This document shows positions 25,301 to 44,984 of a DNA stretch of 49,467 bases, piece after piece. The notes below the pieces were generated by a model. It ran no database searches, was not told where the DNA came from, and worked only from the letters and a program-made list of their open reading frames with translations. The position numbers and the translations under genes were made by a program. Source of the DNA: Mycobacterium persicum (GTDB taxonomy: Bacteria; Actinomycetota; Actinomycetes; Mycobacteriales; Mycobacteriaceae); the NCBI RefSeq assembly GCF_002086675.1, contig NZ_MVIF01000032.1:1-49467 (forward strand), written 5' to 3'. How positions within the stretch are numbered: position 1 is the stretch's first letter; every line of letters begins with the position of its first letter.

Positions 25301-28300
25301 CGAATCCCCACGCATGCAGCGCGGCATCCAGCACCGCCGGGTGGATGCCAAACCCCGCCACCTTGACGTCCTCGGAAGCCGCCACCTCCGCATAGATTTC
25401 GCGCCCGCGCCGCCACACTGCCCGCAAGCCGCGAAATGCCGGCCCGTAACCGTAGCCACGTTGCGCCAACCGCTCGTAGACACCGGTCATATCCACGACG
25501 GACGCACCCACCGGCGGCCACACCGACAAGTCCACTCCGTGACCGGGACCGCCGGCCCGTAGTACCCCGTCGGCATGTAGCACCCACGAATCGCCGCCTG
25601 CCCGTGTCGAATACACCGAGAGCGTCCGGCTCCCCGCCCCGTCGGCGTCACCGACCACGACCTGTATCCGCGTCGCTTCGCCCACCGGCAATGCCAGCGG
25701 TGACAGTAAGGTCAGCTCCTGCACCACCGGACAGCCGACCTCGTCACCGGCGCGCAGCGCCAACTCCACGAATCCGGCTCCCGGGAACAGGGTTACGCCG
25801 CCCACGACGTGATCGCCCAACCATCCCTGCAGTTCGGGCGACAGCACTCCGGTCAACACCACGCCACCGGCGTCGGGGCGTTCCACCACCGCCCCCAGCA
25901 ACGGATGGCCGAGTCCCCGCAAGCCGACACCGCTCAGTGTGGTCTGGTCGACTCCCAGGTCCTTCAACCAATACCCGCGCCGCATGAAGGCATAGGTGGG
26001 CAACTCGACTCGCTGGGCGCCCAGGCCGGTGAATACCGTGCGCCAGTCCATGGACATGCCCTGGGCGAACAATTCGCCAAGCCCGGTGAGCAGGGATCGG
26101 GCCTCGGGCCGGTCCTTGACCAACAGCGGCGGCGACGCCGTCAGCCCGGCCCGCGGGCCCACCTCCACGAATGTCACCGCGCCCAAGGACTCGATCACGG
26201 CCACACTGTCGGCGAACCGCACCGGCTTGCGCACATGCTCTACCCAATACGACGCCGAGCCGTACCCCGAGCCGGCCAATTGCCCGGTGACGTTGGACAT
26301 CAACCCGATCTGCGGCGGATCCGCTGTCAGATCGGCCAGGACCGTGCCGAAGTCCGGCAGCATCGGCTCCATCAATACCGAATGAAACGCGTGCGATACC
26401 GCCAACCGGTGCACTCGGCGCCCCAGCGGCACCAACCGATCGACGACGACGTCCACGGCGGCCGCGGGACCCGAAACCACCACCGAATCAGCCGCATTGA
26501 CCGCCGCGATCTCGACGCCGGGTGCCAGCAGCGGTGCCACCTCGTCTTCGGAAGCCGCCACCGCCACCATCGCCCCACCGGCCGGCAACCCGGCCATCAA
26601 CCGACCGCGCGCTACCACCACGCGCACGGCATCGGTCAGCGACAACACCCCGGCCAGATGGGCCGCCGTGATCTCGCCCACCGAATGACCCAGCACCACG
26701 TCCGGCACCACGCCCATGTCCGCTAACAGCGCCGCCAATGCCACCTCCACGGCGAACAACGCCGGCTGGGCGAATTCGGTGCTTTCCAGCAGCGCCGCAT
26801 CGGTGCCCCACAGCACCTGCCGCAACGGCAATCTCAGGTGCCGATCGAGCTCGTCGGCGACGGCGTCAAATGCTGTGGCGTATAACGGGAACCGCTCATA
26901 CAGTCCTCGGCCCATGCCCAGGTATTGCGCCCCTTGCCCGGGGAAGACGAACACGGTTTGGCCGGTCGGCCGGGCGCGGCCGGCCACCACCGCAGCACCG
27001 GGCTCACCGGCGGCCAGACCGGCCAAACCCGACAGCAACTGCGCCCGCTCGGCGCCCACCACCACCGCCCGATGCTCGAACACCGACCGGGTGGACACCA
27101 ACGACCACCCCACATCCGCCGGTGCCAAATCCCGACGCTGCTCCACCCACGCCAACAACCGCCGCGCCTGATTGGCCAACGCCGGCCCCGAACGCGCCGA
27201 CACCACCCACGGCACCACCCCGGCAACCGGCTCGGCCAGCTCACTGGCCGCGGCACCATCCAACGAGGGCGCCTGCTCGAGAATCACATGCGCATTAGTG
27301 CCACTGATCCCAAACGACGACACCGCGGCCCGACGCGGCCGGCCCTGCCCCCGACCCGCCGCCGGCTCAGCCGGCTCAGCCGGCCAGGGCCGCGACTCGG
27401 TCAACAACGACACCGCCCCCGCCGACCAATCCACATGCGGCGTCGGCACATCCACATGCAACGTCTTGGTCAACACCCCATGCTGCATCGCCAACACCAT
27501 CTTCATCACCCCGGCCACCCCCGCCGCCGCCGACGTGTGGCCCATGTTGGATTTGATCGACCCCAACCACAGCGGCTCGCTGCGCCCCTGCCCGTAAGTG
27601 GCCACAATCGCCTGCGCCTCAATCGGATCCCCCAGCATGGTCCCGGTCCCATGCCCCTCCACCACATCCACCTCGGCCACCCCAAGACGCGCGCTGGCCA
27701 ACGCCGCCCGAATCACCCGCTGCTGCGCCGGCCCATTCGGTGCCGTCAGCCCGTTGGAGGCGCCATCCTGATTGACCGCCGAACCCCGCACCAACGCCAA
27801 CACCGGATGCCCCCACCGCCGCGCATCGGCGAGCCGCTCCACCACCAACACCCCGGCACCCTCCGACCATGCGGTGCCGTCCGCGGCCCCCGCATACGCC
27901 TTGCACCGACCGTCGGGCGCCAGCGCCCGTTGCCGACTGAACTCCACGAACGCCGCCGGGGTGGCCATCACCGTCACCCCACCCACCAACGCCAGATCAC
28001 ACTCGCGCGAGCGCAACGACTGCACCGCCAGATGCAACGCCACCAACGACGACGAACACGCCGTATCCACCGACACCGCCGGGCCCTCCAACCCCAGCAC
28101 ATACGCCACCCGACCCGACGCCACACTCAACGTCGAACCCGTCAGGCCGTACCCCTCCAGCTCACCCTTGACCTCGCCGCCGTAACCGGCATGAATGACG
28201 CCGACGAACACGCCGGTCGCCGAGCCGCGCAGCGTGGTCGGGTCAATCCCGGTGCGTTCCAATGCTTCCCACGACACCTCCAGCATCAACCGCTGCTGCG

Positions 28301-28664
28301 GATCCATCGCCAACGCCTCGTTCGGCCCGATACCGAAGAACCCGGCGTCGAAGTCGCCCGCGTCGGCGAGGAATCCACCCCGCCGCGTGTAGGTCTTCCC
28401 GGGCGCATCCGGATCCGGATCGAACATCCCCTCGATGTCCCAGCCGCGATCGGAAGGGAATTCCGAGATGACGTCGCGTCCGTCGATCAGCATCTGCCAC
28501 AACGACTCCGGCGAGTCGGCGCCACCCGGATAGCGGCAGCCCATCCCCACGATCGCCACCGGCTCCGACAGCCGGTCCTCCAATTCGGCAAGCCGGCGCC
28601 GGGCGCGCCGCAGATCTGCGGTCAACCGTTTGAGGTAATCAACATGCTTTGCAGTGCCCGTCAA
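22338..28664 (-). CDS. pks8: Type I polyketide synthase Pks8/17 (single ORF): KS-AT-DH-ER-KR-ACP
   Basis: A 2108-residue complete reducing module, matching M. tuberculosis pks8 plus pks17 joined. The start is TTG 28664, supported by AAGGAG five bases upstream and a docking coil ([16 protein letters not shown]) before the KS. KS Cys203, His338, His376; AT Ser661 in GHSVGE with HAFH at 758-761 (malonyl type); DH His952 in [12 protein letters not shown] and LDAALHA; ER nucleotide motif TGGVGMA near 1485; [11 protein letters not shown] (1672-1680), LDD at 1758-1760 (B-type) and Tyr1815; ACP Ser1983 in [11 protein letters not shown]. The C-terminal tail ([14 protein letters not shown]) is docking-like. 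No thioesterase. The M. tuberculosis pair was linked genetically to monomethyl-branched unsaturated fatty acids. Confidence 0.95.
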   Translation of the reverse strand: MTGTAKHVDYLKRLTADLRRARRRLAELEDRLSEPVAIVGMGCRYPGGADSPESLWQMLIDGRDVISEFPSDRGWDIEGMFDPDPDAPGKTYTRRGGFLADAGDFDAGFFGIGPNEALAMDPQQRLMLEVSWEALERTGIDPTTLRGSATGVFVGVIHAGYGGEVKGELEGYGLTGSTLSVASGRVAYVLGLEGPAVSVDTACSSSLVALHLAVQSLRSRECDLALVGGVTVMATPAAFVEFSRQRALAPDGRCKAYAGAADGTAWSEGAGVLVVERLADARRWGHPVLALVRGSAVNQDGASNGLTAPNGPAQQRVIRAALASARLGVAEVDVVEGHGTGTMLGDPIEAQAIVATYGQGRSEPLWLGSIKSNMGHTSAAAGVAGVMKMVLAMQHGVLTKTLHVDVPTPHVDWSAGAVSLLTESRPWPAEPAEPAAGRGQGRPRRAAVSSFGISGTNAHVILEQAPSLDGAAASELAEPVAGVVPWVVSARSGPALANQARRLLAWVEQRRDLAPADVGWSLVSTRSVFEHRAVVVGAERAQLLSGLAGLAAGEPGAAVVAGRARPTGQTVFVFPGQGAQYLGMGRGLYERFPLYATAFDAVADELDRHLRLPLRQVLWGTDAALLESTEFAQPALFAVEVALAALLADMGVVPDVVLGHSVGEITAAHLAGVLSLTDAVRVVVARGRLMAGLPAGGAMVAVAASEDEVAPLLAPGVEIAAVNAADSVVVSGPAAAVDVVVDRLVPLGRRVHRLAVSHAFHSVLMEPMLPDFGTVLADLTADPPQIGLMSNVTGQLAGSGYGSASYWVEHVRKPVRFADSVAVIESLGAVTFVEVGPRAGLTASPPLLVKDRPEARSLLTGLGELFAQGMSMDWRTVFTGLGAQRVELPTYAFMRRGYWLKDLGVDQTTLSGVGLRGLGHPLLGAVVERPDAGGVVLTGVLSPELQGWLGDHVVGGVTLFPGAGFVELALRAGDEVGCPVVQELTLLSPLALPVGEATRIQVVVGDADGAGSRTLSVYSTRAGGDSWVLHADGVLRAGGPGHGVDLSVWPPVGASVVDMTGVYERLAQRGYGYGPAFRGLRAVWRRGREIYAEVAASEDVKVAGFGIHPAVLDAALHAWGFAAAADQLTLPFSWQGVSLQAAGASRVRVRITPADAGSVSVALADSAGLPVLSVRELAIRPVSGDALSAAALAAGGVAGDRLLELAWSPMTLAPGGADSGVVVWASDASAGGVAERVIAALQTLQRWLADDRREVLVVLTCGAVGLGGEGVRDLAGAAVWGLVRSAQAEYPGRVVLLDSDGSVAADAVVGAGEPQLVVRSGVVYGARLAVVNSGLTLPDRLWRLGVGGGGTFEEVAARPCPRVDLAARQVRVAVGAVGVNFRDVLVALGMYPGGGELGAEGAGVVVEVGPGVTGLSVGDPVMGLLGVVSPEAVVDERLVTAVPAGWSLVAAAGMPVAFLTAWYGLSVLGGVRAGQKVLVHAATGGVGMAAVALARYWGAEVFATASVGKWDTLRAMGFDDEHIADSRTLDFEEKFRKATGGGGVDVVLNSLAGEFVDASLRLLVPGGCFIEMGKTDLRDPRAVTEQHRGVGYRAFDLMEAGPDLIAQMLSEVLELLSTRTLEPLPVRAFDVRCARQAYRYVSQARHVGKVVLTIPQGRAARSVLHGGSVVITGGTGMAGAAVARHLVERYGVGYVVLVSRTGEHAPGVAELVAQLRQGGAQVSVAACDVADRDALEAVLTGLPDTFPLKGVFHAAGVLDDAVIASLTPSRVEAVLKAKVDGAWNLHQLTQDVDLAAFVMFSSMAGIAGAPGQGSYAAANAFLDGLAAHRREHGLAGLSVAWGLWEQPSTMTRHLGERDFARMRQAGLDRLTTEHALQLLDTALLSDRPVVVAAQLNTAVMTANAEVLPLWRELVSRPSRRVIDSTGTAASMPDLISRLQSLSPEQRHRELVDVIITNAATVLGHSSAVDIDAHKPFQDLGFDSLTAVELRNRIKAATGMTLSPTLIFDYPTPAALAEHLAQQLDSTVPVFADEQPDRLARFDAVARELDSLVNRPDWTSEERDQVSDRLRAMLAGLATPSAAIVSHDADISTASESELFAILDEELGP
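26937..28139 (-). repeat. Direct repeat, copy A (in pks8/17)
   Basis: About 1.2 kb nearly identical to 33333-34535 in pks7, at a constant offset of 6396 bp. It covers the KS from its active site onward, the KS-AT linker and the first residues of the AT (VFVFPGQG). The few differences seen alter small clusters (for example T/P near 27477, a TAW/TGF cluster near 27865, A/M near 27948). A second short block (about 28199-28319) matches 34601-34721, after a divergent gap. Confidence 0.92.
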
Positions 28665-28685
28665 AGTCGCTCCTTGGTGGCTGGC

Positions 28686-31600
28686 TCAGGAGCCGAGTTC
28701 TTCATCGAGCATGGCGAAGAGCTGGCTTTCGCTGGCGGTGGCGATGTCGTCGTCGGCGGTGAGATGGGCCAGGATTGCGTGCAGCCGGTCGGCCAGCCGT
28801 GCCTTGTCCTGCGGTGCCCAGTCGCCGCGGTCGATCAGCCTGTCGAGCTCGCCGGCCATGTCGTTGCAGCGGGCCAGGAGATCGGGTTGGTCCGGGGTGG
28901 CGGCGGCCAGACGGCTGTCGAGATGTTCGGCGAGGGCGGCGGGGGTGGGGTAATCGAAGATCAGCGTGGGCGAAAGTGCCAGGCCGGTCGCCGTTTTCAG
29001 CCGGTTGCGCAGTTCGACGGCCGTCAGCGAGTCGAAGCCCAGATCCTGGAACGCGAGGCGGGCGTTGATGTCAGCGGTGCTGGAACGTCCCAGCACGGTG
29101 GCGGCGTTGCTACAGACCACGTCGACGAGTTCGCGGTGTCGCTGCTCGGGACCGAGTGAACGCAGCCTGGATACCAATCCCGTTGCCGAGACGGCGGTGT
29201 CGGTGTCGTCGACGACGCGTCGGGTCGGGCGGGCGGCTAACTCGCTGAGCAACGGTGATGGCGCGGTGCCGTCGGCGCCGAGCACCCGGGTGTCGAGCCG
29301 GGTGGCCACCACGACGGCGCGGTCCGCGACCATTGCGGCATCGAGCAACTCCAGCGCCTGCGCGGTTGACAGGGTTGCCAGCCCCGCCCGACTCATCCGG
29401 GCCTTGTCGCGGTCCCCCAGATGCCGGGTCATCGCACTGGCCTGTTCCCACAACCCCCAGGCCACCGACAATCCCGGCAACCCATGCGCGCGCCGATACG
29501 CCGCCAGCCCGTCGAGGAAGCTGTTGGCCGCCGCGTAATTGCCTTGGCCCGGGGTACCCATCACGCCGGCCATCGACGAAAAGAGCACGAACGCCGAGAC
29601 ATCCAGATCTCGGGTCAACTCGTGCAAATTCCACGCCCCGTCGACCTTGGCGCGCAGCACGGCATCCATCCGGTCGGGCGTCAGCGAGGCGATCAGCCCG
29701 TCGTCGAGGACCCCGGCGGCATGAAACACCCCCCGAAGCGGATACCGCGGCGGCACCTGCGCGAGCAGCGCCGCAACCGCGTCACGGTCAGCCACGTCAC
29801 ACGCCGCTACCCAAACCTGGGCACCGGCATCCCGCACCTCGGCGGCCAGCTCCGAAATCCCTTGCGCCCGGGTCCCGGATCGACTGACGAGCATCACGTG
29901 GGCCACCCGGTGGCGCGACACGACGTGGCGAGCCAGCGCCGCACCAGCCATCCCGGTCCCGCCGGTGATCACGACCGTGCCCCCGGCAAGCCCGGCGGCG
30001 CTGTCGGAAACCGTCAACACCACCTTGCCGATATGGCGGGCCTGGCTGACGAAGCGATACGCCCGCCGGGCCAGCATCATGTCGAAGGCCTTGGTCGGCA
30101 ACGGCTTCAACTCTCCGGCGGCGAACATCTCCATCAGTTCGGCCAACATCTGCGCGATCCGGTCCGGCCCGGCTTCGATCAGATCGAACGCACGGTAACC
30201 GGCGCCCCGATACCGCCCGGCGATCGTCTCCGGGTCGCGAATATCGGTCTTGCCCATTTCGATGAAGCGTCCGCCCGGGCTCAGCAGCCGCAGCGACGCG
30301 TCGACAAACTCGCCGGCCAGCGAGTTGAGCACCACGTCGACTCCGGCGCCGCCGGTGGTGTGGCGGAACTTCTCCTCGAATTCCAGGGTGCGGGAGTCGC
30401 CGATATGGTCGTCGTCAAAACCAAGCTCCCGCAAGGTATCCCACTTGCCGCGACCGGCGGTGGCGAAAACCTCCAGGCCCCAGCGCCGGGCCAGCTGCAC
30501 CGCGGCCATACCCACCCCGCCGGCAGCCGCGTGCACCAACACCTTCTGCCCGGCCCGCACCCCCGCCAAGTCCGACAGACCGTAGAACGCCGTCAGGAAC
30601 ACCACCGGGACACCGGCAGCCGTATCCAGCGGCCAGCCCGCCGGAACCGTGGTCACCAGCCGCTGATCCACCACCGCCTCGGGTCCCGCCACGCCGAGCA
30701 GCCCCATCACCGCGTCGCCGACGGCCACCCCGGAAACACCCGGCCCTATCTCGACGACCACCCCGGCGCCCTCGATGCCGAGCTCGCCCCCGCCCGGATA
30801 CATGCCCAGCGCCACCAGCACGTCGCGGAAGTTCACCCCGACCGCGCCCACCGCTACTCGTACCTGCCCGGCGGTGAGCTCGCTTCGCTCACACGGGCCC
30901 ACCTGCACGTCGTCGAGTGTGCCCGCGCCTCCGGGGACCAAGCGCCACCCCGACGGGACCGCGGGCGGCCGAAGCGTCGGGTCGGCCGGCCGCAGCCGAG
31001 CCTGATAGGCCACACCGCCGCGCGCCACCAGTTGCGGCTCACCAGAACGGGTTACCGCGCTGACATCCACCGACCCGTCCGAATCCAGCAGCACCACCCG
31101 GCCGGGATGCTCCGCCTGCGCCGAACGCACCAGCCCCCACACCGCCGCACCGGCCAAGTCCGTGACGTCCTCGTCCGCCAGACCCACCGCGCCATGGGTC
31201 AGCACCACCAGAACGCCGTCCTCGTCGCCGGACAACCACGACTGCAACACCGCCAGCACCGCATGGCTGGCCGCGCGCACCGATTCCACCACGTCCGCCT
31301 GCCGTGGCACCTGGGCAGCCAACTCCCACACCGTCGTGGGTGCCTCGGCAATACGGTTGTGCGCCAGCGTTATCGGCGACCAACCGACCTGGAACAAGCC
31401 GCCGTCACCACGCGCGACCGCGGACAGCGCCCGGTCGGGCAACGGACGAAACGCCACGGTCCGTACGGTCAAGACGGGCAAGCCCGCCGTATCAGCCAAT
31501 TCCAGCGACACCGCGTCGGCACCCGCAGGAGCCAGGCGGACCCGCACCTGGGATGCCCCCGCGGCATGCAGCGACACGCCCTGCCACGAGAACGGCAGCA

Positions 31601-34600
31601 CCGTTTTGTCCTGCGCGCCGGCGACGCCCACCGCATGCAGTGCCGCATCAAGCACTACCGGATGGATGCCGAATCCGCCGACGTCCAGGCCGGCGTGCTC
31701 GGGCAGCGACACCTCGGCGAAGATCGCCTCCCCCAGCTGCCACATCGCCCGTAGACCGCGAAACGCCGGACCATACGTGTAGCCCCGTACGGCCAGCCGC
31801 TCGTAGGCGTCGGCCACATCCAACCGGGCTGCGCCCGCCGGTGGCCATACCGATAGGTCTGTTCCCGGAGCGAGGACCCCGGGCGCCAACACCGCCTCAG
31901 CGTGTAACGTCCAGGCCGAATCCGGTTGGGCAGCACGCGAATACATCGATGCGCTGCGGCGGCCCGACGCATCTTCGTCACTGACCACGAGCTGCACCTG
32001 CGCCGCGCCGGCCGTCGGCAACAGCAGCGGGGCGATCACCGTCAGCTCCGCCACGGTGGCGCAGCCGACCTCGTCGCCGGCCCGGATAGCCAGCTCCGCG
32101 AATCCCGCACCCGGGAACAACGCCACCCCCGCCACCGCGTGGTCGGCCAACCATGGCTGGCTGGCCACCGATAGCTGGCCTGTCAGCACGACTCCGCCGG
32201 AGTCGGGCCGCTCGACTACCGCACCCAGCAAGCCGTGCGCGGCGCCGGTCAACCCCAGACGCCCCGCATCCAATCGCCCGGCATCGGTTTGGGGTAGCCA
32301 GAATCGGCGATGGACGAAGCCGTACGTCGGCAGCTCCACCCGGCGAGCGTGCAGACCGGCGAACGCCGCGGCCCAATCCAGCCCGACGCCCGCCACGTGG
32401 GCCTGTGCTGCCGACAGCCAGAATCTGTCCAGTCCGCCGTCATCGCGGCCCAGTGACGGGATGACGATCGGTTGGTCGGCGCCGGCGGAGTCGTGGTCGG
32501 TCAACGTCTCTTCAATGGCGGCGGTCAGGACGGGGTGCGGGCTCGACTCGATGAAGACCTGGTATCCGGCGTCGAAGGCGGTGCGGATGGCCCGGTCGAA
32601 TTGCACCGTCTGGCGGATGTTTTGATACCAATAGTCGGCGTTGAGGCCGGCGGTATCCGTGAATTGACCTGTCACGGTGGAGAGGAAGGCGATGGACGCC
32701 GATCGGGGCTCGATGCCGGCCAGGGCGGCGGTGAGTTCGGTCCGGATCTCGTCGACGTGGGCGGAGTGCGACGCGTAGTCGACGTCGACCCGGCGGGCCC
32801 GGATGTCGGCCGCGTCGCAACGCCGGATCAGTTCCTCGACGGCGGGCACTTCTCCGGAGACCACGATCGTCGAAACACCGTTGACCGCAGCGATATTCAG
32901 ACGGCTGCCGCAGTGAGACAGCAGCTCCCGGGCGCGGCTCAGTGGACAGGAGATCGACGCCATACCGCCGGCACCAGCCAACCGCACCAACAGCCGGCTG
33001 CGCAGCGCCACCACCCGAGCCGCGTCGTTCACCGACAGTGCTCCGGCCACACAGGCCGCCGCGATCTCGCCCTGCGAATGCCCGATCACCGCGTCGGGCA
33101 CCACCCCGACCGATCGCCACAATTCGGCCAGCGACACCATGATCGCCCACAGCGCCGGCTGGACGACATCCACCCGGTCCAGCCCGGGCGCTCCCGGGGC
33201 GCCGCGCACCACGTCGAGCAACGACCAGGGTAGGTACTCACCAAGGGCTTTGTCGCAGCGACGCAGGTGCTCGGCGAAAACCGGTGCGGCGTCGAGTAAC
33301 TGGGCCCCCATGCCGACCCACTGCGACCCCTGGCCGGGGAAGACGAACACGGTTTGGCCGGTCGGCCGGGCGCGGCCGGCCACCACCGCAGCACCGGGCT
33401 CACCGGCGGCCAGACCGGCCAAACCCGACAGCAACTGCGCCCGCTCGGCGCCCACCACCACCGCCCGATGCTCGAACACCGACCGGGTGGACACCAACGA
33501 CCACCCCACATCCGCCGGTGCCAAATCCCGACGCTGCTCCACCCACGCCAACAACCGCCGCGCCTGATTGGCCAACGCCGGCCCCGAACGCGCCGACACC
33601 ACCCACGGCACCACCCCGGCAACCGGCTCGGCCAGCTCACTGGCCGCGGCACCATCCAACGAGGGCGCCTGCTCGAGAATCACATGCGCATTAGTGCCAC
33701 TGATCCCAAACGACGACACCGCGGCCCGACGCGGCCGGCCCTGCCCCCGACCCGCCGCCGGCTCAGCCGGCTCAGCCGGCCAGGGCCGCGACTCGGTCAA
33801 CAACGACACCGCCCCCGCCGACCAATCCACATGCGGCGTCGGCACATCCACATGCAACGTCTTGGGCAACACCCCATGCTGCATCGCCAACACCATCTTC
33901 ATCACCCCGGCCACCCCCGCCGCCGCCGACGTGTGGCCCATGTTGGATTTGATCGACCCCAACCACAGCGGCTCGCTGCGCCCCTGCCCGTAAGTGGCCA
34001 CAATCGCCTGCGCCTCAATCGGATCCCCCAGCATGGTCCCGGTCCCATGCCCCTCCACCACATCCACCTCGGCCACCCCAAGACGCGCGCTGGCCAACGC
34101 CGCCCGAATCACCCGCTGCTGCGCCGGCCCATTCGGTGTCGCCAGCCCGTTGGAGGCGCCATCCTGATTGACCGCCGAACCCCGCACCAACGCCAACACC
34201 GGATGCCCCCACCGCCGCGCATCGGCGAGCCGCTCCACCACCAACACCCCGGCGCCCTCGGAAAAGCCGGTGCCGTCGGCAGCCCCCGCATACGCCTTGC
34301 ACCGACCGTCGGGCGCCAGCGCCCGTTGCCGACTGAACTCCACGAACATCGCCGGGGTGGCCATCACCGTCACCCCACCCACCAACGCCAGATCACACTC
34401 GCGCGAGCGCAACGACTGCACCGCCAGATGCAACGCCACCAACGACGACGAACACGCCGTATCCACCGACACCGCCGGGCCCTCCAACCCCAGCACATAC
34501 GCCACCCGACCCGACGCCACACTCAACGTCGAACCGCGCAGGCCGTACCTCTCGAGGTCGCCGGGCACCCGGCCCTGCCCGCCGTAGGAGCCGTGGAACA

Positions 34601-35069
34601 CGCCGACGAACACGCCGGTCGCCGAGCCGCGCAGCGTGGTCGGGTCAATCCCGGTGCGTTCCAAGGCTTCCCAGGACACCTCCAGCAGCAACCGCTGCTG
34701 CGGATCCATCGCCAACGCCTCGCTGGGCGCTATCCCGAAGAACTCGGCGTCGAAACCGGCGACGTCGCTGAGGAATCCGCCGCTGCGGGTGTACGAGGTG
34801 CCCACCGCGTCGGGGTCGGGGTCAAACAGATTCGTCAGGTCCCAGCCACGATCACCCGGAAAGTCCGACACCACGTCCCGGCCGGCGGCCACCATCTCCC
34901 ACAGGCTTTCGGGGCTGTCGATACCGCCCGGATACCGGCAGCCGATCCCCACCACGGCCACCGGCTCCGTCGTCTGGGCCAGAAAGTCGCGGTTGTCCCG
35001 CTTCAGCCGCTCGTTTTCCTTGAGTGTTTTGCGCAGGGCCGTGATGAGCTGTTCTCGGGTGCTGTCCAT
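28686..35069 (-). CDS. pks7: Type I polyketide synthase Pks7: KS-AT-DH-ER-KR-ACP
   Basis: A 2127-residue complete reducing module. ATG 35069 begins with a charged docking coil ([18 protein letters not shown]). KS Cys206 in VDTACSSSL with both His motifs; AT Ser665 in GHSQGE and YASH at 765-768, predicting methylmalonyl-CoA; DH motif [12 protein letters not shown] and [36 protein letters not shown] (B-type) and the SSMAG...NYAAANSF catalytic region; ACP Ser2014 in [11 protein letters not shown]. The tail [14 protein letters not shown] resembles that of pks8/17. Only 21 bp separate it from pks8/17. In M. tuberculosis pks7 disruption affected virulence and phthiocerol dimycocerosate; the direct product is unsettled. 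No thioesterase. Confidence 0.95.
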   Translation of the reverse strand: MDSTREQLITALRKTLKENERLKRDNRDFLAQTTEPVAVVGIGCRYPGGIDSPESLWEMVAAGRDVVSDFPGDRGWDLTNLFDPDPDAVGTSYTRSGGFLSDVAGFDAEFFGIAPSEALAMDPQQRLLLEVSWEALERTGIDPTTLRGSATGVFVGVFHGSYGGQGRVPGDLERYGLRGSTLSVASGRVAYVLGLEGPAVSVDTACSSSLVALHLAVQSLRSRECDLALVGGVTVMATPAMFVEFSRQRALAPDGRCKAYAGAADGTGFSEGAGVLVVERLADARRWGHPVLALVRGSAVNQDGASNGLATPNGPAQQRVIRAALASARLGVAEVDVVEGHGTGTMLGDPIEAQAIVATYGQGRSEPLWLGSIKSNMGHTSAAAGVAGVMKMVLAMQHGVLPKTLHVDVPTPHVDWSAGAVSLLTESRPWPAEPAEPAAGRGQGRPRRAAVSSFGISGTNAHVILEQAPSLDGAAASELAEPVAGVVPWVVSARSGPALANQARRLLAWVEQRRDLAPADVGWSLVSTRSVFEHRAVVVGAERAQLLSGLAGLAAGEPGAAVVAGRARPTGQTVFVFPGQGSQWVGMGAQLLDAAPVFAEHLRRCDKALGEYLPWSLLDVVRGAPGAPGLDRVDVVQPALWAIMVSLAELWRSVGVVPDAVIGHSQGEIAAACVAGALSVNDAARVVALRSRLLVRLAGAGGMASISCPLSRARELLSHCGSRLNIAAVNGVSTIVVSGEVPAVEELIRRCDAADIRARRVDVDYASHSAHVDEIRTELTAALAGIEPRSASIAFLSTVTGQFTDTAGLNADYWYQNIRQTVQFDRAIRTAFDAGYQVFIESSPHPVLTAAIEETLTDHDSAGADQPIVIPSLGRDDGGLDRFWLSAAQAHVAGVGLDWAAAFAGLHARRVELPTYGFVHRRFWLPQTDAGRLDAGRLGLTGAAHGLLGAVVERPDSGGVVLTGQLSVASQPWLADHAVAGVALFPGAGFAELAIRAGDEVGCATVAELTVIAPLLLPTAGAAQVQLVVSDEDASGRRSASMYSRAAQPDSAWTLHAEAVLAPGVLAPGTDLSVWPPAGAARLDVADAYERLAVRGYTYGPAFRGLRAMWQLGEAIFAEVSLPEHAGLDVGGFGIHPVVLDAALHAVGVAGAQDKTVLPFSWQGVSLHAAGASQVRVRLAPAGADAVSLELADTAGLPVLTVRTVAFRPLPDRALSAVARGDGGLFQVGWSPITLAHNRIAEAPTTVWELAAQVPRQADVVESVRAASHAVLAVLQSWLSGDEDGVLVVLTHGAVGLADEDVTDLAGAAVWGLVRSAQAEHPGRVVLLDSDGSVDVSAVTRSGEPQLVARGGVAYQARLRPADPTLRPPAVPSGWRLVPGGAGTLDDVQVGPCERSELTAGQVRVAVGAVGVNFRDVLVALGMYPGGGELGIEGAGVVVEIGPGVSGVAVGDAVMGLLGVAGPEAVVDQRLVTTVPAGWPLDTAAGVPVVFLTAFYGLSDLAGVRAGQKVLVHAAAGGVGMAAVQLARRWGLEVFATAGRGKWDTLRELGFDDDHIGDSRTLEFEEKFRHTTGGAGVDVVLNSLAGEFVDASLRLLSPGGRFIEMGKTDIRDPETIAGRYRGAGYRAFDLIEAGPDRIAQMLAELMEMFAAGELKPLPTKAFDMMLARRAYRFVSQARHIGKVVLTVSDSAAGLAGGTVVITGGTGMAGAALARHVVSRHRVAHVMLVSRSGTRAQGISELAAEVRDAGAQVWVAACDVADRDAVAALLAQVPPRYPLRGVFHAAGVLDDGLIASLTPDRMDAVLRAKVDGAWNLHELTRDLDVSAFVLFSSMAGVMGTPGQGNYAAANSFLDGLAAYRRAHGLPGLSVAWGLWEQASAMTRHLGDRDKARMSRAGLATLSTAQALELLDAAMVADRAVVVATRLDTRVLGADGTAPSPLLSELAARPTRRVVDDTDTAVSATGLVSRLRSLGPEQRHRELVDVVCSNAATVLGRSSTADINARLAFQDLGFDSLTAVELRNRLKTATGLALSPTLIFDYPTPAALAEHLDSRLAAATPDQPDLLARCNDMAGELDRLIDRGDWAPQDKARLADRLHAILAHLTADDDIATASESQLFAMLDEELGS
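33333..34535 (-). repeat. Direct repeat, copy B (in pks7)
   Basis: Partner of 26937-28139. The offset of 6396 bp is 2132 codons exactly, so both copies are in the same reading frame. Identity stops abruptly at the AT start on the left; beyond it the AT domains belong to different specificity classes. Confidence 0.92.
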
Positions 35070-35158
35070 ACCACGCGGTCTTTCGTACTACTCCAGGAAT
35101 CGGCGCGACCGGCACGCCGCCTCCGTAACCCCCAGACCGAGCAGACAGTCCACGTCGA

Positions 35159-36220
35159 CTAGTGCCAGCGCAGCAGTACTAGTTCGGAGCAGAATCCGGG
35201 GCCCATCGCCATCATCAGACCCGGACTTCCACTGGGCGGCGGTTTGGCGATGGTGTCGCGCAGCACGTGCAGCACCGACGCCGAGGAGAGGTTGCCGATC
35301 TCGCCCAACGAGCGCCAGGTCAGCTCCAACGCCTCCGGGGGCAGGTTGAGACTCTCGGTGATCGCATTGATGATCTTGGGGCCACCGGGGTGGGTCACCC
35401 AGGCGCCGATGTCGGTAGTGCTCAAGTCGTGCGCGGCCAGGAAAGTGCTGACGTCCTCGGCCATGTACTCCTCGACAACGGCCGCCAGATCCTTGGACAG
35501 GACGAGCTCGAATCCGGCGGAGCCGACGTCGTATCCCATGGTGCGCAGTGAGTCGGGGTAGAGATGGCTGCGCGAGTCGAGGATGTCCGGTCCGTCGGCA
35601 CCGACGTGGTCGGCGCGACGGTCCCCCACCGCCACCACTGCGGCGGCGCCGTCAGCAAACAATGCACTGCCCACCAGACCGGCCAGCGAGGGTTTGTATC
35701 CGGGATAGGTGAGCGAGCACAACTCGACCGAAACCAGGGCCGCGATGCCGTCCGGCGCTCCGCGCAGGTAGTCGTGCAGCCGCGCGACACCCGCCGCTCC
35801 GGCCACGCAGCCCAGGCCGAACAGCGGCAACCGCCGCACATCCGGGCGCAACCCGACCCGGCCGGCGATGCGCGCGTCCAGCGACGGCACCGCCACACCG
35901 GTGACCGTGGTGGTGATGATGAGATCGAGGTCCTCGGGCTGCAGCCCGGCCACATCGAGCGCCCCCATCAGGGCTTCGACGCCAAGGTCTACGGCTTTGT
36001 CGATGAAAATTTCGTTGGCCTCGCCGAAGTCGTTCAGCTTCGGGTACATCTCCAACGGCAGGACCAGGTGACGGCTGTCGACCTTCGAATTGGCATGCAA
36101 CTGCCGGACGACGTCTTCGTAGCCCCGGAAATCCGGGATGTTGACGAATGTTTCGGTGAGTTCCTGCTGGCTATAGCGATATGGCGGCAGAGCACCGAAC
36201 ACACCGGCGATGACGCTCAC
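35159..36220 (-). CDS. pks10: Type III polyketide synthase Pks10
   Basis: A 353-residue chalcone-synthase-like enzyme, clearly paralogous to pks11 at the other end of the cluster. The start is GTG 36220 ([16 protein letters not shown]), with AAGGGG about nine bases upstream; another GTG at 36229 has no room for a ribosome binding site. The triad is Cys in [12 protein letters not shown], His in WVTHPGGPK and Asn in [10 protein letters not shown]. First gene of the pks block: 66 bp after argH and 89 bp before pks7. M. tuberculosis pks10 mutants were reported defective in phthiocerol dimycocerosates; in vitro such enzymes make alkylpyrones. The product in this organism is unknown. Confidence 0.95.
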   Translation of the reverse strand: MSVIAGVFGALPPYRYSQQELTETFVNIPDFRGYEDVVRQLHANSKVDSRHLVLPLEMYPKLNDFGEANEIFIDKAVDLGVEALMGALDVAGLQPEDLDLIITTTVTGVAVPSLDARIAGRVGLRPDVRRLPLFGLGCVAGAAGVARLHDYLRGAPDGIAALVSVELCSLTYPGYKPSLAGLVGSALFADGAAAVVAVGDRRADHVGADGPDILDSRSHLYPDSLRTMGYDVGSAGFELVLSKDLAAVVEEYMAEDVSTFLAAHDLSTTDIGAWVTHPGGPKIINAITESLNLPPEALELTWRSLGEIGNLSSASVLHVLRDTIAKPPPSGSPGLMMAMGPGFCSELVLLRWH

Positions 36221-36286
36221 TGGTCCCACCCCTTTAACACGAACATCAACGCCGAAACGTTCGATTGGCTACCTAGGAGTCAAAGT

Positions 36287-39011
<2,725 letters not shown>

Positions 39012-39028
39012 GAACCAACTCCTTTATT

Positions 39029-41644
<2,616 letters not shown>

Positions 41645-41648
<4 letters not shown>

Positions 41649-42526
41649 CCGCCCACCACCTTGGTGCCGGTGCCCTCGTTGGTGAACAGCTCCACCAACA
41701 CACAGTGTTTGACCCGGCCGTCGATGACGTGCGCACTGGGCACGCCGCCGTCGACAGCTCGCAGACACGCCTCGACCTTGGGGATCATTCCCGCTTCCAG
41801 GGTGGGCAGCAGTTGCGCCAGTGTGGCCGTGTCGATTTCGCTGACCAAGGAATTACGGTCCGGCCAGCTGGTGTACAGGCCCTCGACATCGGTGAGCATC
41901 AGCAACTTTTCGGCTCCCAGGGCTTCTGCGAGTGCTGCCGCGGCCGTGTCGGCATTGATGTTGTGCACCACACCGTCGGCGTCCGGCGCCAGCGTCGAGA
42001 CCACCGGAATCCGGCGTGCGCCAATGAGATCCACCACCGCATCGGTGTTTACCTTGTCGACGTCGCCGACCAGGCCGATGTCGGTGGCCACGCCGTCGAC
42101 GGTGACGCTGCGCCGCACCGCGGTGAATAGTTGGGCATCCTCACCGGTGATCCCGACGGCATAGGGACCGTGCGCGTTGATCAGGTTCACCAGCTCGCGG
42201 CCCACCTGGCCGAACAGCACCATGCGCGCCACGTCGAGCACTTCCGGTGTGGTGACCCGGAATCCGCCCTTGAAGTCACCTTCGATGCCCAGCCGCCGTA
42301 GCATCGCGGTGATCTGCGGTCCCCCGCCGTGCACCACGACCGGATGGATCCCGCAATTGCGCAGAAATGCCATGTCCGCGGCGAATGCCTGCCGCAGCGT
42401 GTCGTCGATCATCGCGTTGCCGCCGTACTTGATCACAATGATCTTGCCGTGCAACTGCTTCAGCCAGGGCAGGGCTTCGGCCAGCACCTGCGCCTTGACC
42501 TGAGTGGTCAGTGCCTCGATGCTCAT
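41645..42526 (-). CDS. argB: Acetylglutamate kinase
   Basis: Phosphorylates N-acetylglutamate; usually the arginine feedback point. ATG 42526 ([21 protein letters not shown]) has GGAGAG upstream and gives 293 residues. The glycine-rich nucleotide and substrate loops [10 protein letters not shown] and [10 protein letters not shown] are intact, as is [20 protein letters not shown]. The N-terminal helix typical of arginine-sensitive hexameric enzymes is present. It is the only gene of the argC-argR run not overlapping its upstream neighbour; a 97-bp repeat-bearing gap separates it from argJ. Confidence 0.97.
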
Positions 42527-42537
42527 GAGCGCCGCTC

Positions 42538-42611
42538 TCCCCCGCATGCGGGTGGGGCCCCCACCTCATCGCTTCGTCCCCCGCACGCGGGCGGTGCCCC
42601 CACTGCATCGT
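42538..42611. repeat. Imperfect tandem repeat, 39-bp period, in the argJ-argB gap
   Basis: Two units begin at 42538 and 42577. Each starts tcccccgca and contains a palindrome (cccgcatgcggg at 42541-42552; the degenerate form cccgcacgcggg at 42580-42591) followed by a ccccca run and catcg. It occupies nearly the whole gap, and looks like an intergenic palindromic repeat inserted twice. Confidence 0.8.
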
Positions 42612-42623
42612 CGCCGGCGCGGG

Positions 42624-44912
<2,289 letters not shown>

Positions 44913-44984
44913 TCCATTCCGGGGTGTGTCGGCCGGGCGCTGGTGCCGCCACGGTTGGGGGCGCACCACGACGCCGTCGGGCTA

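Noticed and set aside
26834..27298. Frames duplicated exactly at 33086-33694 that might suggest a repeated small gene
   Set aside because: They are out-of-frame readings of the shared KS-AT repeat in pks8/17 and pks7.
36230..36286. Possible terminator isolating the arg genes from the pks genes
   Set aside because: No hairpin of useful length could be seen in the 66-bp argH-pks10 gap, so read-through from argH into pks10 remains open.
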